This document shows positions 7,301 through 13,511 of a DNA stretch of 13,666 nt, in pieces (position 1 is the first letter of the stretch; the number at the start of each line of letters is the position of its first letter). The position numbers and the translations under genes were made by a program. Source of the stretch: Chrysochromulina tobinii. Taxonomy: Eukaryota; Haptophyta; Prymnesiales; Chrysochromulinaceae. The stretch spans positions 1-13,666 of the forward strand of contig JWZX01002256.1 of NCBI GenBank assembly GCA_001275005.1, read 5' to 3'. Under the pieces are notes generated by a model that was given only the letters and a program-made list of their open reading frames with translations, had not been told where the DNA came from and did no database searches.

Positions 7301-10214
7301 TTAGGGCATCATCAGAGCGCCTATCAGAGATCCATCAGTGCGTCATTAGGGCACCATCAGAGCGCCATTAGGGCGTCATCAGAGCGTCATTAGGGCGCCA
7401 TCAGAGCGTCATTAGGGCGTCATCAGGGCGTCATCAGTCCGCAGTCAGTCCGCAATGAGCGCGGTACCTTGAGCGCGGGCAGCTGCTCGATGCTGTTGAT
7501 GACGTGGCCACGCGGGTCGCGAGGTACGATCTGGAACGTCGCCTTGGTGCCCGCGACGGCGCTCCGCAGCCCCTGGCCGCTCGCAGAGGACGGGGCGGTG
7601 TTCTCGCCGATATACGACGGCAGCACCTGATGAGGCAGGCCATCAGCGCTCAGCAGAGGCCATCAGAGGTCATCAGCGCTCATCAGAGGCCATCAGAGGC
7701 CATCAGAGGCCATCAGAGGCCATCAGAGGCCATCAGAGGCCATCAGTTGTTCTCGCCGTTGTACGACGGCAGCACCAGTGATCACGCACACTCAGTCGCA
7801 CATCATCGCTATCAAGAGCAATCACCTGCACGTCAAAGGCAATCAATGGCCATCAAGAGCAATCACCTGCACGTCAAAAGGTGAGCCGCTCACAGCCTCG
7901 CAATCAGTCGCCATCAATCGCCATCAGTCGCAATCACCTGCACGTCAAAAGGTGAGCCGCTCACAGCCTCGCCGTGCATCGTCACGTGAAGTTCGTACAC
8001 GCCCGCGATCGGCGCACGGTAGGTCCCCTGGTACGTCCCATCGCCGCAATCGGTGATATTCACCTGATGAGGGTCGCAATCAGCAGGTCCTCAGACGCCA
8101 TCAGACGCAATCGGACATGCCCACCACGACGCGTGTGCCGCACGCAATCAGCATGCACTCAATACGCAATCAGCATGCACTCAACACGCAATCAGCATGC
8201 TCCCTCAGCGACGTCCTCTCACCTTGACGCGCGCGCCGCCGGGCGGCTCCATGCCGCTGAAGAGCGCGCGGCTCATCATGCCGAGGCTCTCTCGCGCTCT
8301 CATCATCTGATGCGGACTGCCGCCGCCGCCGCTCGCGGCCATTACGGCGCTCACCTCGCGCATGCGCGCGCCGTACTGGGCGGACGCGGCGTGGCCTAAT
8401 ATGGGAGTCGAGTTGCCAACGGCGAGGGGTTGCCTAATATGGAGCCAACCGCTCACGGACTCGCCTCCCTTGAGCCTCCGATTGCCGTAACTGGCAATCC
8501 ACGTCCATCGGAGATCAGCTGGAGATCCATCACAGGTCCATCGGAGATCCATCGGAGGTCCATCAGAGGGCCATCACAGGTCCATCGGAGATCCATCGGA
8601 GGTCCATCGGAGGTCCATCAGAGGGCCATCACAGGTCCATCAGAGGGCCATCACAGGTCCATCGGAGGTCCATCGGAGATCCATCAGAGATCCATCGGAG
8701 ATCCATCGGAGATCCATCACAGGCCCATCGGAGGTCCATCACAGGTCCATCGGAGGGCCATCACAGGGCCGGAGGGCAGTCAGAGGCGCCGTACCGGTCG
8801 AATGCGACGAGATTGAATCTCATCTCGCGGCCTGCGACGGCCTCGTCCAGGCTCGCACCCTCGCAGTGGCAGTTGGGGGCGTGGGCCGCGGCGGCACGCA
8901 CCTATGCGTAAGTAAGGGGGTAGGCGGAAGTGAGTGAAGGGGTGGGAGGGGTTTGTCAGTGGGTGGGGAGGGGTGTGGGGTCTGCCGAGGGTGTGGCGAG
9001 ATCGCACCTCGACGAGCAAGGGCGCTTAAGCAATCAAGGGCAATCAATGGCGAGATCGCACCTCGACGAGCAAGGGCGGCATGAGCCGCTGCCCGTTCAT
9101 GTGAACGACCGCCTCGTACTCTCCCGCGAGCCGGCGCGAGAAGTGCACCTGCAAGCATCGCACAGAGTGCACTCAGAGAGAGCATCAGACGTCATCAGAG
9201 GCCATCAGAGGCCATCAGCCATCATCAGAGGCCATCAGAGGTGCTCACCGCGACGCGCCCCTCCGGGTCAGGTTCGTCAACTCTCAAGCCCGCCACCGCC
9301 GCCGCCAATTGCGCGTCCTCGGCGGCGGTGGCCGCGGCGGCGGCGGCGGCGGCGGACGAGGCAGCCGAGTTGCTCACGACGGCGCTGATCGGGACGGTCA
9401 TCAGGGCTAATGGGGGCTGTTCATTCGGTCGCAGGATGCGGGAGATTGGCGCGGGCGGCACTGGAGTTGATCTGAGGACAAGCTCCCGCGCGCTCGCAGC
9501 CCGAGCATTCGGGCTGCCTCCGCCTCCGTCGCCGCTGCCTCCGCCGCCGCTGCCATCGCCGTAGAGGCCGCCGCTCACGGCGCCGCTACCGTGGATCCCG
9601 GCGTGATCGTCTTGGGGCGGAGGCGGCGGCCCGGCGGCCATGCTGCGCATCAGATGCAGAGCCGCCGCGTAGTGCTGCTGCAGGTGAGCACGCAGCCCAC
9701 CGACGCATCGGTTGCCGCAGCCGTCGCGGAGGAGCACGAAGAAGACGGCCGGAGCGCCGGCGACGGCGACGACGCGCGAGCCGGTTGGTCCGCCGATGAG
9801 CTCCGAGTGCGCGGCCGAGGGTGGCGCCGGCGTCACGTGCAGCGGTTGGGGCGAGTCGCGGACGGCCTGGCCGTCGAGATAAACGGCAATGTGCAGGTCT
9901 CCCGCCACGGCGAGCGGCCCGACCGGCACCTCGAGCGAGTCGGAGTCATTGGACACGCTGCGCTCCACACTCCATACGACGAGCGGCTCGGGCGAGCCCG
10001 CCTTGGCCGAGTAGCCGTCGAGCACCTCGACGCGCAGTCGCGACGGCGGCCGGTTCTCGCCCGCAGGCCGCGCGCGGGAAAGATCGACGAAGACAGAGGT
10101 GGGCACGCCGACGATGACCTGCCATTTCGCCGGGCCGTCAAAGGTGACATGCTTAGCCCTGCCGAGCCACGAGCTTCGCGGCGTCGCCGGGTACAGGGCA
10201 CGCGATGCGGCCAT
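3035..10214 (-). CDS. Multi-exon filamin-repeat (ABP280-type Ig-like) protein, 1486 aa
   Basis: Exons in transcript order: 10214-9249, 9148-9062, 8901-8795, 8490-8223, 8063-7938, 7626-7468, 7256-7023, 6900-6577, 6327-6091, 5809-5537, 5104-5011, 4931-4846, 4660-4434, 4307-3035. The joined frame is 4461 nt without internal stops. Seven filamin repeats lie at about residues 22-129, 133-352, 353-519, 520-630, 631-837, 838-985 and 986-1091. Signatures visible across junctions include FDRYGNRRLKGG, DGTYQGTYRAPIAGVYEL, AGEYEAVVHMNG, EARDAFGN and HIDGSP. Repeats 2 and 5 carry long Gly/Pro/Ala inserts. The tail (1092-1486) is low complexity. No actin-binding CH domain is present, so this is a headless filamin-like scaffold of unknown partner. 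Start ATG at 10214 is the first in frame; an upstream exon is possible. Splice sites are GT-AG except intron 11 (GC-AG). Confidence 0.85.
3558..4190 (-). repeat. Cluster of in-frame tandem repeats in the last filamin-gene exon
   Basis: Several multiples-of-three repeats lie side by side. A 33-bp unit is doubled at about 3558-3611 (SRQRDGH). A 15-bp unit around GACGAAGCAC occurs four times at about 3758-3818. A (GCG)n run at about 3860-3902 gives poly-Ala. A 24-bp unit is doubled at about 3922-3969, with a related third copy, giving AHYGA. 24-bp type units at about 4085-4190 give AHDGA. All keep the reading frame, which supports this exon being translated. Confidence 0.8.
4308..4433 (-). repeat. 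Filamin-gene intron 13: 43-bp repeat with triplicated 3' splice site
   Basis: The donor is GTAAGC after codon position 2 (4433) and the true acceptor is CATCAG|G at 4308. The acceptor-bearing unit starts at 4308, 4351 and 4394 in plus coordinates, an exact 43-nt period. In sense orientation each unit ends CTCCCTCATCAG|G. The first unit includes CTGATGAG paired with CTCATCAG over a 4-nt loop. Confidence 0.85.
4661..4845 (-). other. Filamin-gene intron 12
   Basis: Donor GTGCGC at 4845, phase 0; acceptor TGTGCAG|GCG at 4661. The donor half is CTGATGGCC/CTGATGACG-type repeats at about 9-10 bp. The acceptor half has a GCATGCATGCATG run just upstream of the AG. Exons 12 and 13 join in frame to give PGLVQ then AARCTARG, the start of filamin repeat 7. 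Confidence 0.75.
4932..5010 (-). repeat. Filamin-gene intron 11: one 79-bp tandem-duplication unit, GC-AG
   Basis: The intron is exactly 79 nt, and 79 nt is also the period of a direct repeat of about 33 nt spanning its two ends (around 4915-4944 and 4995-5023). In sense orientation both ends read CTGCCGTCRCAG|GCGAGCAT. Splicing at the first GC and at the last AG restores the filamin sequence PAVAGEHTVHV. This makes the donor GCGAGC, with phase 1. Confidence 0.75.
5105..5536 (-). repeat. Filamin-gene intron 10: 56-bp donor repeats plus an 11-bp array
   Basis: Copies of the exon-10 end with its splice boundary begin at 5369, 5425, 5481 and 5537 (the true one), exactly 56 nt apart. The acceptor half (5109-5251) is 13 copies of an 11-bp unit, GGCAATGAGAT with C/T variants, reading ATCTCATTGCC in sense orientation. 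The donor is GTGATG, phase 0, and the acceptor is GCCACAG|GTG. Confidence 0.85.
5810..6090 (-). repeat. Filamin-gene intron 9: 26-bp GGCGGCCATTAG/CTAATTAG array
   Basis: Between about 5871 and 6080, alternating 12- and 14-bp half-units give a 26-bp period. In sense orientation this iterates CTAAT and GGCCGCC. The donor is GTACGT (6090), phase 0. The acceptor region is CTGATTGCCTCCTTCATCAG, the same as intron 8, showing sequence sharing between introns. Confidence 0.85.
6328..6576 (-). repeat. Filamin-gene intron 8: three 83-bp units, each GT...AG
   Basis: The exon-9 start (GTGCGCGACGCT in sense) occurs four times, with its first base at 6576, 6493, 6410 and 6327, an exact 83-nt period. The intron length is 249 = 3 x 83. 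Each unit begins GTGCGC and ends TTCATCAG, so each looks like a complete mini-intron. Only the last copy continues into coding sequence (VRDAWGNARPG). Confidence 0.9.
6769..6841. repeat. Perfect 20-bp inverted repeat inside filamin-gene exon 8
   Basis: Arms at 6769-6788 and 6822-6841 are exact reverse complements (first arm begins CGATATGCCCACGACG) separated by 33 nt. The hairpin lies in coding sequence for the Ala-rich insert of filamin repeat 5. It encodes DMPTTALVGA on one side and AVVGIS on the other. Confidence 0.9.
6901..7022 (-). repeat. Filamin-gene intron 7: duplicated exon-7 end
   Basis: The end of exon 7 (GGCGCCGAGAGACGCGTCAG in plus orientation) recurs at about 6954-6978, roughly 71-75 bp from the true copy at 7023. 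Between them is a 20-bp segment starting ACGCAATCAGCATG that also occurs in intron 4. Donor GTAACG, phase 0; acceptor CAACATCAG|GTG. Confidence 0.8.
7257..7467 (-). repeat. Filamin-gene intron 6: 11-bp GCGTCATTAGG/GCGTCATCAGG array
   Basis: From about 7283 to 7440, units of 11 bp alternate ATTAG and ATCAG. In sense orientation this reads CTAATGACGC and CTGATGACGC. Donor GTACCG, phase 0; acceptor TTTGGCAG|GTG. The spliced exons give PALK joined to VRVVHRE within filamin repeat 4. Confidence 0.85.
7627..7937 (-). repeat. Filamin-gene intron 5: repeats of both flanking exon edges and a 10-bp array
   Basis: Copies of the exon-5 end (CTGCACGTCAAA in plus) start at 7938 (true), 7867 and 7826. A copy of the exon-6 start (TCGCCGTTGTACGACGGCAG) lies at about 7748-7775, but its acceptor AG is lost (ATCACTG before GTGCTG). 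Between 7660 and 7745 is a clean 10-bp GCCATCAGAG array. Donor GTGATT, phase 0; acceptor CCTCATCAG|GTG. Confidence 0.85.
8064..8222 (-). repeat. Filamin-gene intron 4: 22-bp repeat shared with intron 7
   Basis: A 22-bp unit beginning ACGCAATCAGCATGC occurs at 8142, 8164 and 8186. Donor GTGAGA (8222), phase 0; acceptor CCTCATCAG|GTG (8064). Splicing joins GGARVK to VNITDCGDGTY inside filamin repeat 3. Confidence 0.8.
8491..8794 (-). repeat. Filamin-gene intron 3: about 24 copies of an 11-bp unit
   Basis: Between about 8504 and 8770 the units TCCATCGGAGG, TCCATCGGAGA, TCCATCACAGG and GCCATCACAGG follow one another. The donor GTACGG and acceptor TTGCCAG|T are phase 2. Splicing rebuilds the diagnostic filamin string FDRYGNRRLKGG, which makes both sites secure. 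Confidence 0.85.
8902..9061 (-). repeat. Filamin-gene intron 2: duplicated exon-2 end, polypyrimidine tract
   Basis: The exon-2 end with its donor (TCGCACCTCGACGAGCAAGG in plus) is repeated 54 bp away, with exon-type sequence from 9008. The acceptor side is unusually pyrimidine-rich in sense orientation and ends ACTTACGCATAG|GTG, the only TAG acceptor in the gene. This is the intron with the least tandem-repeat character. Confidence 0.75.
9149..9248 (-). repeat. Filamin-gene intron 1: 10-bp GCCATCAGAG array
   Basis: The intron is 100 nt long, with donor GTGAGC at 9248 (phase 0) and acceptor GATGCTTGCAG|GTG. The donor-proximal part is a 10-bp CTGATGGCCT array in sense orientation. Splicing joins EGRVA to VHFSRRLAGEYE within filamin repeat 2. 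Confidence 0.8.
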
Positions 10215-10366
10215 CGCCGGTACTGGGCACCCTCAGGAGGCCGCCATAGTTCAAAAGCCAGTCGAATTTCCTTGTGAATGGCGTCTGCGAGGCGTCGTGA
10301 TTGATACGGAACATGTAAAGTTCAAGTGCGCTCGCTTTTTCGGTGAAGAATAGATGGGGGGGGGGA
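10215..10366. promoter_or_regulatory. Compact divergent promoter region between the filamin-like and dehydrogenase-like genes
   Basis: Only 152 bp separate the two predicted start codons. The stretch is AT-richer than its surroundings and ends in a run of ten Gs (10356-10365) just before the plus-strand ATG. I see no TATA box. It also holds a minus-strand open frame, discussed as a possible first exon, that would leave an even shorter spacer. Confidence 0.45.
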
Positions 10367-11811
10367 ATGTCCATCGACTCTTGGTTTGCCTCGATGGCCG
10401 CGGCCGAGCCTGAGCCTCCTCGCGTGTTCCACTTCTCCGAGTGCCTCTCGATAATCTCCGCGCTCCCGCCTGCCGACGTGATCAGCGCCATGGCCGACGG
10501 CTTCATCGCCTTCAGCCGCGGGCTCGTCTCCGTGGCGCCGATCCAGACACTCGGGCAGCCGCCGCTCGCGCACTTTGTGGGACACCCGGATGCGCAGGCG
10601 TGCGTCAAGTCGGCGTACGTCAACGGGGGCTCGGTCTTTGTTGCCAAGGTCGCCGCGGGCGGCGGTGGGCTCAACAGCGGCCTCGTGCTCGTCTTCTCGC
10701 AGACGACCTTTGCACCGAGGGCGGTCTTCCTCGACGGCGGCTTCCTGACCGAACTGCGCACCGCCGCGGCGGGCGCGCTCAGTGCACAGCACTTTGCGCC
10801 CGCCGACCTCTCGACCATCGCCGTCATCGGCTGCGGCGTGCAGGCGCGCTGGCAGCTGCGGCTGCTCGCGTCGGTCGTGTCATGCAGGCGCGTGCTGAGC
10901 TGGGCGCGCCGTCCCGAGCAGATGCATGCGCTCGTGGCCGAGCTGCGCCGTGACGGCTGGGCGAGCGAGGCCGCACCCTCGCTCGAGGCCGCGTGCGCGG
11001 ACGCGCAGCTCCTCATCACCGTCACGCCCGCCCGCGAGCCTCTCATCCAATTACAATGGCTGAACCGCATCGCCGAGGCGGCCAGCGGCGGCCGGCGTGA
11101 CGTGTTGATCAACGCGATCGGGGCAGACGCGCCCGGGAAGCAGGAGCTCGATACGGCGCTCGTGGCCGCCGCCTCGCTGTGCGTCGCCGATTCGCGAGCC
11201 CAGTGCTTTGAGCGCGGCGAGCTGCAGCATGCGATCCGTGCCGGTACGACTGACTGATGAGGACTGATGAAGACTGATCGCAACAGATGACGACTGATGA
11301 TGCCTGATGGCGAGCTGCAGCATGCGATCCGTGCCGGTACGACTGACTGATGAGGACTGATGAAGACTGATCGCAACAGATGACGACTGATGATGCCTGA
11401 TGGCGAGCTGCAGCATGCGATCCGTGCCGGTACGATTACCACTGATTGCCACTGATTGCCACTGATTGCCTTTGATTGCCTTTGATTGCCACTGAGTGCC
11501 TCTGAGTGCCTCTGAGTGCCACTGAGTGCCTCTGATTGCCACTGAAGCACTGATTGCCTCTGAGTGCCGCTGAGTGCCGCTGAGAGCTGGTTGCGACTGA
11601 TTGCCACGGATGAGCCGGAGTGCACCCCTTCTCAGGCCTGATCCAGAGCGACGCCGTCGTCGAGTTTGGCGCGTGGCTCGATGGGCCACGTGTGCGGCCG
11701 CGGGGGCTCGTGATCTTCGACAGCACGGGGGTCGCGGTGCAAGATGCCAAGATTGCGGAGCTTGCGTTGGAGCAGGCCAGCGCGCCGGCACGCAGCGACA
11801 GCAAGCTATAG
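10367..11811 (+). CDS. Ornithine cyclodeaminase / mu-crystallin family protein, 350 aa, two exons
   Basis: Members are NAD(P)-dependent enzymes: ornithine cyclodeaminases, ketimine reductases or alanine dehydrogenases, usually cytosolic. Exons 10367-11243 and 11636-11811 join in phase 1 to give RAGLIQSDAVVEFG. Family features: Lys in FVAKVAAGG (residue 94) and Arg in FLTELRTAAAGALSA (131) at the substrate-binding positions; Rossmann motif VIGCGVQA (153-160); ADAQLLITVTPAREP (211-225); INAIGADAPGKQEL (248-261) with the expected acidic residue; C-terminal VIFDSTGVAVQD (318-329). The length is typical. I chose ATG 10367 because the frame upstream has no other ATG in its last bases and the family aligns from there. 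The exact substrate cannot be read from sequence. The gene diverges from the filamin-like gene, and its intron carries the same type of repeats. Confidence 0.92.
11244..11635 (+). repeat. Dehydrogenase-gene intron: 93-bp triplicated donor plus 10-bp TGATTGCCAC array
   Basis: The exon end and donor (starting GGCGAGCTGCAGCATGCG) recur at 11216, 11309 and 11402, exactly 93 nt apart. Each copy keeps CCG|GTACGA. From about 11436 to 11600 a 10-bp unit follows, TGATTGCCAC with TGAGTGCCTC variants. The acceptor is CCCCTTCTCAG|GC at 11635. In-frame TGA codons after the first donor mean only donor 1 yields a full protein. Confidence 0.9.
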
Positions 11812-12117
11812 TCTCGCGCGAGCGTGTTTTGGGGGTGGGCAACATCTTGAACTCTTGAACATCTGACAATGTACTATTGTACCGTAAAAATCACCGGGGG
11901 GCGAGCCGGGACACACACGGGACACAACGACACACGGGCACATGTACCGGTACTAATGTATTGGGTTCGTCTGTGTGATCCTTGGTGTGATCCATGTGTC
12001 CCGCGGCTCCTCTCGGGGTTTTCAACGGTAAATCCCATAATAATCGCCCGCGACGAAACTGACTAACTGACTGACTGACGGTGGTGAGTGCTGGGGGACC
12101 GCGACGTAACTGACTGA
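11812..12117. other. Intergenic: 3' flank of the dehydrogenase gene
   Basis: No convincing coding sequence. It holds the presumed 3' UTR, an ACACACGGGACACAACGACA-like low-complexity stretch (about 11908-11942), and a 10-bp palindrome GTACCGGTAC (11943-11952). Confidence 0.6.
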
Positions 12118-12138
12118 CTGACTGACTGTCTGACGGTA
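12050..12138 (+). repeat. Duplicated block with TGAC tetranucleotide tract
   Basis: A block starting GCGACG(A/T)AACTGACT and ending TGACGGT occurs twice, at about 12049-12082 and 12100-12137. Each includes several ACTG units. CTGAC fits the branch-site consensus, and the block lies just upstream of a possible acceptor (CACCGAG|G, 12150). It could therefore be an intron of the fragment that follows. Confidence 0.65.
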
Positions 12139-12162
12139 ACTACCACCGAGGGTCCCGGCGCT

Positions 12163-12384
12163 GGAACTAAGGACGAAGCCTCACCGCCGCCATCATACGC
12201 GCCGCAGACCACCTCGTTTGAGGGCGCCTTGCATGCATTCGAGGTCCAGGGAGCCTCTCGGAGCATAGGGGGCGCCACCTCAGTCGTGATGCCGCGTCTG
12301 GATGAGGACTTCATCGGCTCGGTGCTGCCGGAGGCAGATGTTGCCAAATTCTATGCCGAGTTTGAGGCCGAGTTGGACGCGTGA
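12163..12384 (+). pseudogene. Duplicated terminal coding fragment of the lectin-type membrane gene
   Basis: This open frame ends in TGA at 12382-12384 and mirrors the last part of the lectin gene (about 2560-2800). Shared stretches include GTKDE versus ETKDE, EGALHAFEVQGASRSIGGA, PRLDEDFIGSVLPE, FYAEFEAEL. The match continues about 9 bases past the stop (GCCTGTGTG). It has one copy of the 16-residue repeat instead of two, and an extra PPPSYAPQTT stretch. The frame is open back to 12118, where an in-frame TGA precedes it, and it has no ATG at its start. Either it is a gene relic or the last exon of a gene whose other exons are not visible. Confidence 0.8.
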
Positions 12385-13273
12385 GCCTGTGTGAGCTGCA
12401 CAGGTGCACTGGAATTGTGGAAATGGAATGGCTGTGTGTGGACGTGAGTGGTGAGAAGGCGTGAGATGTGAGAAGTGTGCTAGGCCCCATAGTCGCGTCC
12501 GTAGAGGCGAATTTTCCCCTGATTTTTCCGTTGCGTACTGTCGAGGTACACGGTTCAGTACGCTCTGTACCCCGCATTACCGCACCGGTTGCCCGTGCAC
12601 GTCTACGACCTCGCCTACAACTTTTGAACTTCACAGACCAGAGGGGAGATGGCTGATGGGCAAAGAAAACGACGCGCCCCGTCCCGCGTTCTATCATACA
12701 CGCATTCTATCGTGCCTTTTCGTTTGGCGCAAGATGCGCTACGCTACTCGAATGGGAAATCACCGGTGCACACCATTCACCGGTGGCACCGATCCTCCGA
12801 CATTGTAGATGAGGCATGAGTGCAGGAGCGTAAACAGAAACTGCTGTCTCGGAATTTGGAATCTGTATTTTGTCTTTCAATTTCCAAATCGCAGGCGCGA
12901 GGCGCGTAATCTGGATTCTGCATGGCGATATCTGGATCTTGAAATCTGTCCAGGTTCCAAAATCCGCGGCGAGGCGCGGAATCTGGATTCTGGATGGCCC
13001 GCGCCGGTTCTTGGAAACTGGTACACTGTTCCCCCTGTGTTTTTGAACCGGTACCGCTCCTTTCTTTTTTCTTGGGCCTTGGGAACTCGGAATCTTGGAA
13101 AGTGGAAACTGCGATCACTTTGCCGGTACTGCATGTATGCACGTTTCCCGCAACGCGAAAGGCCCTACAAGGAGCAACGTTGCAAGGCCCCCGGCGCGCG
13201 CAACGGCTTGGCCAGAGCGCGCGTCGCTGGGACGCCAAAATCCAGATTCCATGTTTCCAAGTGTGTAGACTGG
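12385..13273. other. Gene-poor region with diverged short repeats
   Basis: I find no coding sequence with domain or composition support; open frames are short and mostly cover repeats. Between about 12845 and 13110 variants of GAATCTGGATTCTG recur, including a 72-bp-spaced pair starting GAGGCGCG at 12899 and 12971. GC content is visibly lower than in the genes. Confidence 0.6.
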
Positions 13274-13446
13274 GTGGTCGTGATCTGTCAGGTTGGCTCG
13301 ATAAGTACACGACCGCGCCGGTGGTCGTGATCTGTCAGGTTGGCTCGATAAGTACACGACCGCGCCGGTGGTCGTGATCTGTCAGGTTGGCTCGATAAGT
13401 ACACGACCGCGCCGGTGGTCGTGATCTGTCAGGTTGGCTCGATAAG
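13274..13446 (+). repeat. 47-bp minisatellite, about 3.7 copies
   Basis: Units begin GTGGTCGTGATCTGTCAGG at 13274, 13321, 13368 and 13415. The first three are nearly identical. The fourth breaks after CTCGATAAG and passes directly into the next repeat type. Confidence 0.95.
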
Positions 13447-13511
13447 GCCGTGACGACGCCACGCGTCACGGGATGGCTTCGATAAGGCCGCGACGACGCC
13501 ACGCGTCACGG
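13441..13511 (+). repeat. 40-bp direct repeat with internal hairpin
   Basis: Two copies begin GATAAGGCCG at 13441 and 13481. The first contains CCGTGACG (13448-13455) and its exact reverse complement CGTCACGG (13464-13471) with an 8-nt loop; the second has one mismatch. The 47-bp unit shares CTCGATAAG with it, so the two repeat families probably have a common origin. Confidence 0.85.

Noticed and set aside
7627-7770. CRISPR-like regular repeats
   Set aside because: The units are 10 bp with no unique spacers, and the locus is an intron of a eukaryotic gene.
8930-9388. 152-aa plus-strand open frame
   Set aside because: It spans filamin-gene exon 2 in antisense and two introns; the composition is a by-product of GC-rich sequence.
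11244-11430. Multiple tandem dehydrogenase exons
   Set aside because: Only the last about 28 nt of the exon are repeated with the donor; no additional enzyme sequence is present.
10153-11625. 490-aa minus-strand open frame
   Set aside because: It is antisense to the well-supported ornithine cyclodeaminase family gene and crosses its intron repeats.
12777-13330. Overlapping open frames of 173-177 aa on both strands
   Set aside because: They run through diverged repeats and the minisatellite and show no domain or coding bias.
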